In this document: positions 1 to 10,500 of the stretch, piece by piece | Numbering within the stretch: the first letter of the stretch is position 1 | Layout of the letters: the number at the start of each line of letters is the position of its first letter | DNA from: SXRF01 sp964624555 | Lineage (GTDB): Bacteria; Pseudomonadota; Alphaproteobacteria; Rickettsiales; SXRF01 | Direction: 5' to 3' | DNA length: 64,000 bases | Assembly (NCBI GenBank): GCA_964624555.1 | Contig: CAZUXB010000001.1 | Span: 42,756-106,755, forward strand | The notes under the pieces: generated by a model | Seen by the model: only the letters and a program-made list of their open reading frames with translations | Databases searched by the model: none | What the model was told of the DNA's origin: nothing | Program-made: the position numbers and the translations under genes

Positions 1-862
1 CTACGCTTTTCACCGCTGATTCAAAATTATCAGCCAACTCAAGGCGAGCAATGCGGCGCTCTTCCGAAGCTTTCTTTTCACTTTGCACTTTTTCTTCGTT
101 TAACCTGGATACACGAAGAGAATTTTCTTTAAACACCTGTACCGAACGTGCCATCTCACCCATTTCGTCCTTGCGTCCCAGATAGGGAATTTCGACAGAA
201 TTATTGCCACCAGCCAATTCTGTCATTGCCTTCATTGATTTATCGAGAGGAACAAATATAGAAAATCTGGTAAATAAAGGTATGAATATAGCTACAACCA
301 TCAAAAAACCTAACGCTATCTGCGAATAGGTATTATAGACACCTGATTCCTTACTAATTTTATCTGACCAGGCCATTATCATATCGTCGGCTTTTCTCTG
401 GTCTTCTTCAAGTACGCTAAAAACTCTGTTAAACTCAGGAAGCATTGTAAGCGCCTTGTCGTAATTACCAGCTTCACCAACAATTCTATTGCTATAATCA
501 GCATACTCAGCCACCGACAGCTTAACTTTCTCAAGTTGCTTCTTTATATCATCAGGGATTTTTTCGGTAAGATTTTTGTCGACAATCTTCGCGAATTCCT
601 CCGACATATCTTTTACTTCTTCCCGTGATGATTTTAGCAACTCACCATCACCGGTTTTGGCTGCTACCAATGCACTATAGACATTGCCGCGTATCCCATC
701 ATGCTTCATATCCCCATCCATATGGCGCTGAACGACTTGGAACGCAATATCCTGTGCATCGGATATTTGTTCGTCCATATAAATCAGATATTTTGAGAGG
801 CCAACTACGCTTACTAATACTATGCCAAGAATAATAAATTTGGTTTTAAGAGAGAGAGGCAT
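1..862 (-). CDS. Methyl-accepting chemotaxis protein, N-terminal part (runs off the window)
   Basis: Reading from an ATG at 862 down to base 1 gives 287 open codons without a stop. The protein starts with a hydrophobic helix (about residues 6-28), then a helical region of about 160 residues expected in the periplasm, a second membrane helix (about 190-212) and a HAMP-like stretch with PLDKSMKAMTELAGG and GRKDEMGEMARSVQVFKEN. This is the layout of a transmembrane chemoreceptor; the cytoplasmic signalling hairpin would lie beyond the left edge. The ligand domain is helical, with no CACHE or PAS features that I can see. It is transcribed leftwards, away from purL, with about 100 bases between them. 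The class is fairly sure, the ligand unknown. Confidence 0.85.
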   Translation of the reverse strand, partial: MPLSLKTKFIILGIVLVSVVGLSKYLIYMDEQISDAQDIAFQVVQRHMDGDMKHDGIRGNVYSALVAAKTGDGELLKSSREEVKDMSEEFAKIVDKNLTEKIPDDIKKQLEKVKLSVAEYADYSNRIVGEAGNYDKALTMLPEFNRVFSVLEEDQRKADDMIMAWSDKISKESGVYNTYSQIALGFLMVVAIFIPLFTRFSIFVPLDKSMKAMTELAGGNNSVEIPYLGRKDEMGEMARSVQVFKENSLRVSRLNEEKVQSEKKASEERRIARLELADNFESAVKSV

Positions 863-961
863 GTATTCACTTCCTGTGATATGTTATAGTTATAACGACT
901 AGTATCATTTTAGCACAGGTTAATTAAAAATTAGTTAAACAGATGATGGGTTTTACGTCAC

Positions 962-3169
962 CTACGCCATATAATCCGGCAGCCAGCTTTCGTTAACCTT
1001 TCTGAGTTCTCTAACCTCTACCGAACTTCCAGCAACGCTAAGTTTTCCGGCTTCGGTTTTACCAATAACAACTGCTGTAACACCAACAGTTTTTGCAGCC
1101 TTAATTATATCCGAAGCATCTTTAGCGGTTAGAATATAGCGGCCCTGATCTTCACCAAACCAAAAAGCGACATCTCCAGTAACAGTTATATTTGCTCCTA
1201 TTCCATCCCGGTATGTCATCTCAGCAATGGCGACAAGCAGGCCACCATCGGACACATCATGGCAGGCAGTTATTTTGCCAGCCTGAATCAGCGAGCGCAC
1301 GAAATCGCCATTGGCACGTTCGGCTTTTAGGTCAACCGGTGGCGGAGCGCCCTCTTCACGGCCTAAGATTTCGCGCAGGTAAAGGGATGCTCCCAAATGG
1401 CCTTTAGTTTCGCCAATAACGATGATATCTTCACCAGTAGCAACAAAGCTGTTTCCGACACGTTTTGTAACATCTTTGAGAATTCCCACGCCGCCGATGG
1501 CCGGAGTCGGGAAAATCGCTACACCATTGGTTTCGTTATAGAGCGACACATTGCCAGAGATAATCGGGTAATCCAGCGCCCGGCACGCTTCCGCCATACC
1601 CTGCAAACACCCTACTATCTGACCCATAATTTCCGGCTTCTGCGGGTTGCCGAAATTCAGGCAGTTGGTGATGGCCAGTGGCGTGCCACCCACGGCGGTG
1701 ATGTTGCGCCATGTTTCGGCTACAGCCTGCTTGCCGCCTTCGATGGGGTCGGCGTAGCAATAGCGTGGTGTGCAGTCGGTAGTTATCGCAAGCGCCTTGT
1801 TCGTGCCATGCACACGCACTATTGCACTGTCACCACCGCTACGCGCAACCGTATCATTACCAACCTGAGAATCATACTGTTCGTATATCCAACGCTTCGA
1901 TGCGAGGTCGGGACATTGGATTAAGGTTAACAATGCAGTTGTCAGCGGTCGGTTGTCAGCGGTCAGGAAAGCTTTTTCTGATCGCTGATCGCTGACCGCT
2001 GACCGCTTAATTTCATACGGCCTGTCATACACCGGTGCGTCGGTGGATACTGGCGCTATCGGCATGTCGGCAACCGTTTCGCCATTCATTTTCAGCACAA
2101 TATTTCCGGTGTCGGTGATTTTTCCGATGGTGGCAAAGGCCAGTTCCCATTTTTCAAACACCTTGCGTGCAATATGCTCTTTTTCCGGTTTTATTACCAT
2201 GAGCATGCGTTCCTGCGATTCGGAAAGCATGATTTCATACGGCGTCATTCCGGTTTCGCGCATCGGCACTTTATCAAGCCACATCTCAATGCCGGTGCCG
2301 CCCTTCCCCGCCATTTCCAACGACGATGAAGTGAGGCCCGCCGCGCCCATATCCTGAATGGCGAGAATAGTGTCTGTCTGCATCAGTTCGAGGCAGGCTT
2401 CGATGAGAAGTTTTTCTGTGAATGGATCGCCCACCTGCACGGTCGGGCGTTTTTCTTCCGACGCATCGTCGAATTCAGCGGAGGCCATGGTCGCACCGTG
2501 AATACCGTCGCGCCCGGTCTTGGAACCGACATAGACCACGCTGTTGCCAACACCGGCAGCTGCCGAGTAAAATATCTTGTCCGTCTGCGCGATACCAACG
2601 GTCATGGCGTTGACCAGAATATTTCCGTTATAGGAGGAATGGAAATTGCACTCGCCACCAACGGTTGGAACACCAACGCAATTACCGTAGCTGCCAATTC
2701 CAGCAACCACGCCGGAGAGCAGATGTTTGGTTTTCGGGTGCGATGGGTCGCCAAATCGCAGCGCGTTCATATTCGCAATAGGGCGCGCGCCCATAGTGAA
2801 CACGTCGCGCAGAATTCCGCCCACGCCGGTAGCAGCACCCTGGAACGGTTCGATGTAGGATGGGTGATTGTGCGATTCCATTTTAAATATCGCCGCCTGC
2901 CCGTCACCGATATCAATGACACCAGCATTTTCACCGGGGCCGCAAATGACCCACGGCGCTTCGGTAGGCAGGCCGCGCAGGAGCTCGTGCGCGATTGTAT
3001 AGGAGCAATGCTCACTCCACATCACCGAGAAAATACCAAGCTCGACAAGGTTCGGTTCGCGACCCAATGTTTTCAGCACACGCTGGTATTCCTCGGGCGT
3101 TAATCCATGTTGGGCAACGATTTCATCAGTGATTTTTTGTGTGGTTTTTTTTGCAGTAGCGCTTTGCAT
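962..3169 (-). CDS. purL: Phosphoribosylformylglycinamidine synthase subunit PurL
   Basis: PurL converts FGAR, ATP and ammonia (from glutamine via PurQ) to FGAM, step four of purine synthesis, in the cytoplasm. At 735 residues it is the short form that works with PurS and PurQ, neither of which is in the window. Visible signatures are VMWSEHCSY near the N-terminus, FKMESHNHPSYIEPFQGAAT around residue 100, the QDMGAAGLTSS loop, and SGGDSAIVRV in the second half. Residues about 388-411, in the linker between the two halves, are encoded by a palindromic repeat (separate entry), which leaves the frame open. The start gives MQSATAKKTTQKITDEIVAQHGL, usual for the family. It appears to stand alone; bcp lies upstream behind a repeat. 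Confidence 0.97.
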   Translation of the reverse strand: MQSATAKKTTQKITDEIVAQHGLTPEEYQRVLKTLGREPNLVELGIFSVMWSEHCSYTIAHELLRGLPTEAPWVICGPGENAGVIDIGDGQAAIFKMESHNHPSYIEPFQGAATGVGGILRDVFTMGARPIANMNALRFGDPSHPKTKHLLSGVVAGIGSYGNCVGVPTVGGECNFHSSYNGNILVNAMTVGIAQTDKIFYSAAAGVGNSVVYVGSKTGRDGIHGATMASAEFDDASEEKRPTVQVGDPFTEKLLIEACLELMQTDTILAIQDMGAAGLTSSSLEMAGKGGTGIEMWLDKVPMRETGMTPYEIMLSESQERMLMVIKPEKEHIARKVFEKWELAFATIGKITDTGNIVLKMNGETVADMPIAPVSTDAPVYDRPYEIKRSAVSDQRSEKAFLTADNRPLTTALLTLIQCPDLASKRWIYEQYDSQVGNDTVARSGGDSAIVRVHGTNKALAITTDCTPRYCYADPIEGGKQAVAETWRNITAVGGTPLAITNCLNFGNPQKPEIMGQIVGCLQGMAEACRALDYPIISGNVSLYNETNGVAIFPTPAIGGVGILKDVTKRVGNSFVATGEDIIVIGETKGHLGASLYLREILGREEGAPPPVDLKAERANGDFVRSLIQAGKITACHDVSDGGLLVAIAEMTYRDGIGANITVTGDVAFWFGEDQGRYILTAKDASDIIKAAKTVGVTAVVIGKTEAGKLSVAGSSVEVRELRKVNESWLPDYMA
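1941..2007. repeat. Palindromic repeat inside purL
   Basis: Direct units gtcagcggtc (twice) are mirrored by ctgaccgctgac units on the other side of an A/T-rich centre. A perfect 12-base inverted pair is 1955-1966 against 1992-2003. It is translated as part of PurL (around RSAVSDQRSEKAFLTADNR), in a linker between conserved domains. Confidence 0.85.
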
Positions 3170-3197
3170 TTTTTATGTTTTCCTTGCTTATTTTAGT

Positions 3198-3323
3198 TCC
3201 CTCTCCCTCTGGGAGAAGGTTAGGATGAGGGCTGCTATCGTTAGTAAAGAAAAAGCCCCCATCCCCCTACGCCAAGTGGCTTCGTGGGACGCAGCCCCGG
3301 CCATCTCCCAAAGGGAGAGGGAG
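3198..3323. repeat. Intergenic inverted repeat between purL and bcp
   Basis: Arms ccctctccctctgggaga (about 3199-3216) and tctcccaaagggagaggg (about 3304-3321) enclose roughly 85 bases that encode nothing convincing. It looks like a small MITE or REP-type element. It may also act as a bidirectional structure, since purL starts on one side and bcp ends on the other. Confidence 0.75.
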
Positions 3324-3329
3324 AATTAT

Positions 3330-3815
3330 CTATAGTCCTTTAACAGCTTCCAAAACTTCGGTAACGTGGCCCTCTACTTTTACTTTGCGCCATATCTGGC
3401 GGATAATTCCCTTTTTATCAATCAAAAAAGTGCTGCGTTCTATCCCCAGAAAAGTTTTTCCATAGTTGAATTTTTCCTTCCATACACCGTAATCATCAAG
3501 GGTGCTGGTATTTTCTGCCGAAGCAAGGGGGAACGGCAGGCAGTATTTCTCCTGGAATTTCTCATGGCTTTTCACCGAATCCTTGGAAACACCGATAATT
3601 ACCGTATCAAGCCTTTCAAATTCCTTGATATTATCGCGAAAATCCTTGGCTTCAATGGTACAACCCGGCGTATCATCCTTGGGGTAGAAATAAAGCACTA
3701 TATTCTTATTTCCCTCTGCGGTAAAAATGATTTCACCCTGGTTGGATGGCATTTTAAAATGCGGGGCCTTAGCGCCAACCGCTAGATTTTCCTTAACTTT
3801 TGCCGGTGATGACAT
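3330..3815 (-). CDS. bcp: Thioredoxin-dependent peroxiredoxin, Bcp/PrxQ family
   Basis: Reduces hydrogen peroxide and organic hydroperoxides with electrons from thioredoxin, in the cytoplasm. The 161 residues match the family length. The peroxidatic site is DDTPGCTIEA with Cys52. The resolving cysteine that E. coli Bcp carries five residues later is absent (the helix reads TIEAKDF). The only other cysteine is Cys92 in KYCLPFPL, so the protein is either a 1-Cys enzyme or resolves through Cys92, as PrxQ proteins with a resolving cysteine in a later helix do. It is divergent from the HExxH gene, with 66 bases between their starts. Confidence 0.95.
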   Translation of the reverse strand: MSSPAKVKENLAVGAKAPHFKMPSNQGEIIFTAEGNKNIVLYFYPKDDTPGCTIEAKDFRDNIKEFERLDTVIIGVSKDSVKSHEKFQEKYCLPFPLASAENTSTLDDYGVWKEKFNYGKTFLGIERSTFLIDKKGIIRQIWRKVKVEGHVTEVLEAVKGL

Positions 3816-3881
3816 GACTAAACTCCCTTATTTGGTTAATTTTGGTGGGTTTTAATTAATAGTTATGCTAGTTTATTAGGT

Positions 3882-4634
3882 ATGACAGACGAAGAGTTAT
3901 ATAACGCTATCCGCAAGGAAGCAACAGAAAGCAATTACTACGATGGCAAGTCCGTAGGCAAGGATACGCTGCTCTATAAATTCGTCGCCGAGCAGGCGAG
4001 AGAAGTTAGCGTTGATATAAATGAAATTCATATTCATGTTCTAAAAAACAATAGCAGTTCCGCCTCTATGCTCTTGGATAATTTAATTATTGGAGATGGC
4101 AACTTTAAGAAGGGTAATCTCAAGACGCTAAGAGGCGCTATAAAACATGAACTTCAACATAAAAAACAAGGCATGCTTTCAACGGCAATAGACAATATTT
4201 TTTCCGGATTCAATATGCACGGAATGGGGAGAAAATCAGAATGCGAAGCTGATTTTGCTGCAGGAAAAGATATTGTAGATTGGTTAGACCTACATCTTGG
4301 CCCTCCTAGCGCATATTTTGAAGCAGACGAAATACACCCATCTCATAGAGATAGGATGAAATCTGGGCTTATTAAATCTTATATTGAAGATAAGACGGGC
4401 GTAATACTTAAGCCGGAGGATGTAAAAATAGCTGCTGATTGCAGCTTTGAAATTACCAACGCGGAAAAAGCAAAAGCCATTCCAGCAAAAATTATAGAAG
4501 ACGCAAGGAAAAATGCCGAAGTGGTTGCTGCTGAGATTGATAAGGCGTTTAAGCTACAACTAGAAAACCCATCTTCCCCTACCCCTAAAATTCCTGGTAT
4601 TGCTAAAACCAACGATAGGCCTGCAAGTAGATAA
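3882..4634 (+). CDS. Putative zinc metallopeptidase (HExxH protein), uncharacterised
   Basis: A 250-residue protein that I cannot assign to a named family. Residues 89-93 read HELQH, a zincin HExxH motif within GAIKHELQHKKQG. About 27 residues later GRKSECEADFAAG offers Glu120 or Glu122 as third zinc ligand, in the ExxAD style of M48-like peptidases, and IHPSHRDRM (Met159 region) resembles the HPxxxxRI motif downstream in that clan. There is no signal peptide or membrane helix, unlike most M48 enzymes, so it would be cytoplasmic or exported by a specialised route. The C-terminal 60 residues are Ala/Lys/Glu-rich, then Pro-rich. Just behind the stop lies a degenerate copy of its own first codons. 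Peptidase activity is inferred from motifs only. Confidence 0.75.
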   Translation: MTDEELYNAIRKEATESNYYDGKSVGKDTLLYKFVAEQAREVSVDINEIHIHVLKNNSSSASMLLDNLIIGDGNFKKGNLKTLRGAIKHELQHKKQGMLSTAIDNIFSGFNMHGMGRKSECEADFAAGKDIVDWLDLHLGPPSAYFEADEIHPSHRDRMKSGLIKSYIEDKTGVILKPEDVKIAADCSFEITNAEKAKAIPAKIIEDARKNAEVVAAEIDKAFKLQLENPSSPTPKIPGIAKTNDRPASR

Positions 4635-4635
4635 T

Positions 4636-4677
4636 ATGAACGACACAGAGCTGTATAACGCCAGCAAGCGGCGTTAA
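4636..4677 (+). pseudogene. Remnant copy of the start of the upstream HExxH gene
   Basis: Two bases after the stop of the previous gene a 13-codon frame reads MNDTELYNASKRR and then stops. The previous gene begins MTDEELYNAIRKE, so eight of the first nine residues align with only small changes. This suggests a tandem paralogue that was deleted down to its first codons. An alternative, a functional micropeptide, has no support. Confidence 0.55.
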
Positions 4678-4686
4678 GAGATAGCC

Positions 4687-7458
4687 TTAGTTAAGTAATT
4701 TCTGATAATACCCAAACACCATTTTCTCGGTTTCTAAAAGTCGCGCGCTTAAGCTTTCAAAATCTTTTTCATGCACGGTTTCCACCAGCAGTTTTTTGAG
4801 TCCCGCCGGGGCGGTATTTTCTTCAAACTGGTGGCTGACACAAATACGCAGCATATTGAACAGCTGGCCTAAGAACTGGTAAGCTGCGCTCAACTCATCA
4901 ACAGTTTTAGTATCAAGGCAGCCAGCCTGTTTGAGCATGGCAAAAATATCCTGGGCGCCACCTGGCTTTATACCAAGTAAATTTGGGGCATAGCGCAACA
5001 TAAGATACTGGGCTATGAAATCAATATCGGTAAGCCCGCCGCGGATATATTTTATGTCCCACGGATTGCTGGTAACATGGCTGGCGGCAATGCGTTCGCG
5101 CATATCGGCGACATCTGCGCGGAGCTTTTCATCATCCCGGTCTTTATGTATCTGCCTGGCAATGAATATTCCCAATTCCTCCCGCAGCGATTCGTCACCG
5201 GCTACCACCCGCGCCTTAGTTAAGGCCATATATTCAAAAGTCCAGGCCAGTTCTGCAAAATAATGGGTAAGCGCCTGGAAGCTCACCGCCAGCAACCCTT
5301 GCTTGCCGGAAGGGCGCAGGCGTGTATCAACCTCATAAAGCCTGCCATCACGCCCCATGCCGGACAGCGCGCTTAACAAACGCTGGGAGAGGCGGTTATA
5401 ATACACGCTGGCCGTGAATGATTTTTCCCCATCGGATGCCGCCTCGAAATCCGGTGTGGTATAGATAAACACCAAGTCTATATCAGAGCTGAAAGTCATT
5501 TCACGACTGCCAAGCTTGCCCAGCGCGATAATGGCAAAGCGGCTTCCGGCTATTTTACCATAAGTTTTTTCAAAATCGGCAAGCACTGCTTTAAGTGATT
5601 GCTGGACCATTATCTCGGCCAGATTGCTGAGAAAAAAACCTGTCTGTTCAACATCGACCATGTGTTTTAAAAATTGCACCCCGGCCTGGAACTGTTTCTC
5701 ATTACGGAACTGGCGCAGCTTATCCATCTGGTCTTCAAAATATTCGATATGCCGCATCTGCTCGTAAAGCTGCTCCTCAAGATAAACCGGCGATGGCAGT
5801 TTCTGATAAAAATCCTCATAAAGCACGGCATCAAGCAACTCTGGCATTGTGCTAAGTGTCGTAGCCAGCGTTGGCGCACTACCCATGATATCGGCGATAA
5901 GGCCGAGTAACCCCGGGTTCATCTGGAACAGGGAAAATATCTGGGTGGAGGCAGGAAGTTTTTTCAGAAACTCATTGAACTTTAGAAAAGCACTATCGGG
6001 ACTTACTGTTTCCGACAGGCGTTTTAAAATTGCCGGCATCATTTCAGTAAGCAGTTCGCGGGCTTTTTTAGTGCGCGTTGCGCGACACGAGCCGTGGTGC
6101 CAGCCCATGATTATTTCCGAGACTACCTCAGGGTTTTCATAGCCCATTGCGCGAATGGTTTTCAGTGTTTCCTCATCGTGGGTAACGCCGGTAAAGACAA
6201 GGTTTCCGCTATCGCCCAGCTTCTCCGCGCCACGGAAGGATGAGGCATAAATTGCATGCACCGCATGAAGGTGCCGAAGCAGGTCACTGGTAAACAATTC
6301 TATATTTTCATAGCCCATGAATTCGGAGATGTTTTTAAACTCCGCATCTCCTTCCGGCAGGTCATGGGTCTGCTCGTCATTCACCATCTGGATACGGTGT
6401 TCCAGAGTGCGCAGGAAACCATAGGCAGTGCGCATGGTAGTTTCTTTTTCGGCGGTGATTATTCCCATATCGCGCAGCACTGCCAGTGTATTACAGGTCG
6501 CACGCAGACGTAAGGATGCTTCACGCCCACCCCAGATAAGCTGGTGTATCTGCACAAAAAACTCTATTTCGCGGATGCCGCCGAGGCCGAGTTTTATATT
6601 GTGGCCTTTGGCTTGTATATCGCGGTTCTGGCGGCTGTCCATCTGGCGCTTGATGGAATGGATATCATTAATCGCAGCAAAATCAAGGTGGCGGCGCCAC
6701 ATAAAAGGCGTAAGACCTTTAATGAATTTTTCCCCGGCTTCAATGTCTCCGGCCATAGGCCGCGCTTTTATCATCGCCGCACGTTCCCAGTTCTGACCGA
6801 CTCCTTCGTAATAATAGTAAGCAGCTTCAATAGTTACCGCTGGTGGAGTCGATGCCGGGTCGGGGCGGAGCCTTAAGTCAGTGCGGAAAACATAGCCGTC
6901 GGCAGTGCGTTCCTGCATAACGAATACCAAGTCCTGCGCCAGCTTATTCATGAATTTCTGCTCGTTGCTGCGGCCCTTGTAACCAAGTTTACCCGGCTCA
7001 TAAAATATGATGAGGTCGATGTCGCTGGAATAATTTAGTTCGCGCCCGCCGAGCTTTCCCATACCGAGGATTATCAAACCGCTGCCTTTGCTCTGCCCAT
7101 GTTCTATCTCATCGCGTTTTTTCGCAGATTGCAGCAAATGGTTGGTGGTTATATTCAAACAAGCCTGCGCAAAATCGGAAAGTGCGGCGGTAATTTTTTC
7201 CAACGGCCACACCTGCGCGATATCGGCAAGGGCGGTAAGCAGCGCAAGCTTTCCCTTGGCGCTACGCAGCTCGCGCATGAGCGCCGCCTGCTCCCAGTCC
7301 TTGTCGGAAAGCTCGCCTAAACATTTGCTGAATTCTGCATATACGCTATCGGCACCCCTGCCCCCGATATCCGCAACAAAATCCGGGTAAAGCTCGATAA
7401 GGCGCTTAAGAAACGGCGAGTGGGCCTGTGCTTTGAGTATAGCTTCCTGAGTATCCAT
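4687..7458 (-). CDS. glnE: Bifunctional glutamine synthetase adenylyltransferase / deadenylylase
   Basis: Adds AMP to, and removes it from, glutamine synthetase in response to PII and glutamine, so controlling nitrogen assimilation. The 923 residues match the family (about 945). Two nucleotidyltransferase cores are visible: GMGKLGGRELNYSSDIDLI in the N-terminal deadenylylase half and ALGKLGSREMTFSSDIDLV in the C-terminal adenylylase half, both with the DxD metal motif. Each is followed by a helical region (GLGGIREIEFFVQ and RGGLTDIDFIAQYL). It is divergent from the AsmA-like gene (72-108 bases). Together with amtB at 27 kb it points to ordinary PII-based nitrogen control. Confidence 0.97.
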   Translation of the reverse strand: MDTQEAILKAQAHSPFLKRLIELYPDFVADIGGRGADSVYAEFSKCLGELSDKDWEQAALMRELRSAKGKLALLTALADIAQVWPLEKITAALSDFAQACLNITTNHLLQSAKKRDEIEHGQSKGSGLIILGMGKLGGRELNYSSDIDLIIFYEPGKLGYKGRSNEQKFMNKLAQDLVFVMQERTADGYVFRTDLRLRPDPASTPPAVTIEAAYYYYEGVGQNWERAAMIKARPMAGDIEAGEKFIKGLTPFMWRRHLDFAAINDIHSIKRQMDSRQNRDIQAKGHNIKLGLGGIREIEFFVQIHQLIWGGREASLRLRATCNTLAVLRDMGIITAEKETTMRTAYGFLRTLEHRIQMVNDEQTHDLPEGDAEFKNISEFMGYENIELFTSDLLRHLHAVHAIYASSFRGAEKLGDSGNLVFTGVTHDEETLKTIRAMGYENPEVVSEIIMGWHHGSCRATRTKKARELLTEMMPAILKRLSETVSPDSAFLKFNEFLKKLPASTQIFSLFQMNPGLLGLIADIMGSAPTLATTLSTMPELLDAVLYEDFYQKLPSPVYLEEQLYEQMRHIEYFEDQMDKLRQFRNEKQFQAGVQFLKHMVDVEQTGFFLSNLAEIMVQQSLKAVLADFEKTYGKIAGSRFAIIALGKLGSREMTFSSDIDLVFIYTTPDFEAASDGEKSFTASVYYNRLSQRLLSALSGMGRDGRLYEVDTRLRPSGKQGLLAVSFQALTHYFAELAWTFEYMALTKARVVAGDESLREELGIFIARQIHKDRDDEKLRADVADMRERIAASHVTSNPWDIKYIRGGLTDIDFIAQYLMLRYAPNLLGIKPGGAQDIFAMLKQAGCLDTKTVDELSAAYQFLGQLFNMLRICVSHQFEENTAPAGLKKLLVETVHEKDFESLSARLLETEKMVFGYYQKLLN

Positions 7459-7566
7459 AGACTATTACAGTACGCGGAATATAGTTTTATGCAATAACTT
7501 GCTAAATATTCCCAATTTTAAAAAACTTGATTGTTGCCGCTACAGCTTTATGGCATGGTGCTATCC

Positions 7567-10500
7567 ATGCGTACTATAATAAAAAAAATCTGGCACAGTG
7601 AGATATTCAAATTCCTGCTGGGCATTGTGCTGATGCTGGTGGTATCGGCGCTTATAGCTTTCAACGCCCTGCTGCTATGGGTGGCAACCGGACCGCGCTC
7701 GCTCGATGCGGTAACGCCATATATCGAAAGCGCACTTTCCGACACAGACGGCAATTTTAATGTCAAGATCGGGGAAACCCGCCTCATCTGGGATGGCTGG
7801 CGGCATCCGGTCGATATCCGCCTGAAGGATGTATCGGTGCTGACCGGGGAAGGTAAAACCTTTACGGTCTTCCCTGAGATAGAACTGGGTATAGACGTAT
7901 TATACCTGCCGCTGGGGCGAATAATGCCAACATCGCTGGTAATTACCTCACCCACAATGAACATAGTACAAAACGATGACCATTCCTTTGGCTTTGGTTT
8001 CAAACAGGAAAATGAGGAGACTACTACTGTTCCCCTACCTGCGGTACTAGCGCCGTTACTCTCTCAGAGCGATGACAGCAATTTCCGCCGCCTGCATACT
8101 GTTATAATAAAAGATGCCGGCGTTAACGTCCTGAATAGCAGACAGAAAGTATTCTTTAATGCCCATGATTTTAACCTCGTATTCAACCGCAACAGGCGCG
8201 GTGCAGTTAAAGTTGGATGTATTGCGTCTATTGATTACGAGGACAACAGCTCGGTAATACGCAGTGAATTTTCCTTAAAACCCAACCAACCGACCATAGA
8301 TGGCCTTCTGGAATTTTCTGAGGTAAAGCCGGACATACTGGCCGGGTTATTTACCAGCAACCCGGAGTGGAAGTCATTTGCCGTTCCGGTCAGTGGCAAA
8401 GTCAGTATGGCGCTTGATACCGGCGGAACGCTGCAATCTTTTGAATTTGCGATAAGGGGCAGCAAAGGATCTATTGCTTCTGACAAACTGGTTGCTCCCC
8501 TTCCGGTTAATTCCTTGGATATAACCGGCGCAGTCGGCAACGGCCTCAGCGAGATACGCCTTGACGCTCTGAATGCTGATATAGATGGGATGCAGCTTTC
8601 TGCAAGCGGCAGGGCCAAATTTTTTGATAGCACCTCAGAACCAGACTCCAGCCCGGAAATAAGCGCGAATATTTTATTAAAGGATATTCCGGTTGGGAAG
8701 GTCAAGATGTTGTGGCCACCTTCCCTGTCACCAATGACCAGGGAGTGGGTAACAGAGAATATAACCGAAGGTATAGTTGTACAGGATCAGGTGATAATTG
8801 ACCTAAAAAAAGGTGACCTGAAGAAGCCGGTGTTGCCCAAGGAATCAATAGATGCCACCATTGACGCAGAGGGCCTGAAAATCCGCTACCTGCCTGAGCA
8901 CCCACAGGCAACCAATGTAAAAAGCAAAATCCACATTGATGGCGTGTCCCTGGCCGCTGACATCGAGTCCGCTGATTTCCTGGAAAAAACAAAACTGAGC
9001 AACGGTCATGTCACTATAGATGACCTTAACGTTGATAATCCTTATATAAATGTTGAGCTGCACGCAGAAGCCCCCGCCAGAGACATGGTGCATTTCCTAG
9101 GGTTGCCACGCTTAAAGCACTCTGGCCACCTTGGATTAGATGAAGGAAATATCACCGGCAATGTAAACGGCGAGGCAAAGGTTGGTTTTAATTTTTTTGC
9201 CCCAAAGGGCCAGAAAGCTGAAGATGTTATCAGCTATGCGGTGAAAGCCGAAATTGAAAATATTTCACAGAAAGATTTCCTGCATAAATTTGACGTGGTA
9301 AATGCGAATGGAACAGTAAATGTTGATAATAGCGGCGTTGAGTTTACAGGTTCCGGGGAAGTAAACGGCGCCAAGGCCAACAACAGCAAAGTCAGGTATT
9401 TATTCAAACCGGAAAAAGGTGTGGATACTTTTCTGGAATTCACTGCCAGCATAGCTGCAGAAAACCTCAAACGTTTCGGCTATCCTGAATTTCCTTTCCT
9501 GAAAGGTAATCTTGATGCAAGTGCCAAAGTCAAGCTGGGCAACAATCTTGAACAAACAGATGCAAACATTAACCTGACCGGTGCCGATATAAATTTTGAT
9601 AAAATCGCCTGGAAGAAACCGGTAGGTGAACCTGTAAAGCTTGCTATCACAACCGAAAAGAAAGATGGTGTACTAAAAATAAATTCTTTCAATATAAGTG
9701 GAAGCAAAGTTGCGGCCAAAGGCTCTGCCACACTGGCCAATAACTATAGCGATTTCACGGATATACACCTCAGCGAATTTACGCTGGGCAATAATGATAT
9801 AGCAAATTTATCTTACGAACAGAAAGATGACATTACCAATCTTAACATCAGAGCAGACAGCTTGGACTTAACCAATATCATGGAAAAAAACAGCGATGGA
9901 TTTTCCTTCCAGAATTTCCCGCCGGTAAAATTAAAGGCTGATATTGGCAAACTCATAATTGGTAACGAACGGATAGTAAGCAATTTTAATGGTGAGATAA
10001 GTTGTGATAAAACCATTTGCAATAGTGCCGACCTGACTGGCAAAAGCGGTGATGGCAAAGCGTTTTCCATAAAAATATTCAATGATGCCAGACAAGAAAG
10101 AAAAATAGCGGTGCGTGCCGATGACGCCGGTTCGTTCCTGCATGATTTTGGAATACTTGACGGAATGAACGGTGGTGGATTGGTTCTATACGGAATATAC
10201 CAGGAAAACGGTTCAGGCAGCACCCTGAACGCAAAACTCACTATCAGTGAACATACAATAAAAAATGCACCAATACTGGGCAAGATTTTGGCTCTTGCCT
10301 CGCTCACTGGGTTAATAGATACGCTTCAGGGCAACGGCATACGTTTCAAGGCACTTAACATTCCCTTCACACTGCATAATGATGTAGCAACTTTGGAAAA
10401 AGGAAAGACCTATGGTTCGGCCATTGGCATAACTGTTGATGGCACCATAACCTTCCCCAAAAAAATTCTGGACCTGCAGGGAACAGTAGTTCCATCTTAT

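Noticed and set aside
2498..3103. A 201-codon frame on the plus strand opposite purL
   Set aside because: It is the antisense of a highly conserved purL and shows no protein signature.
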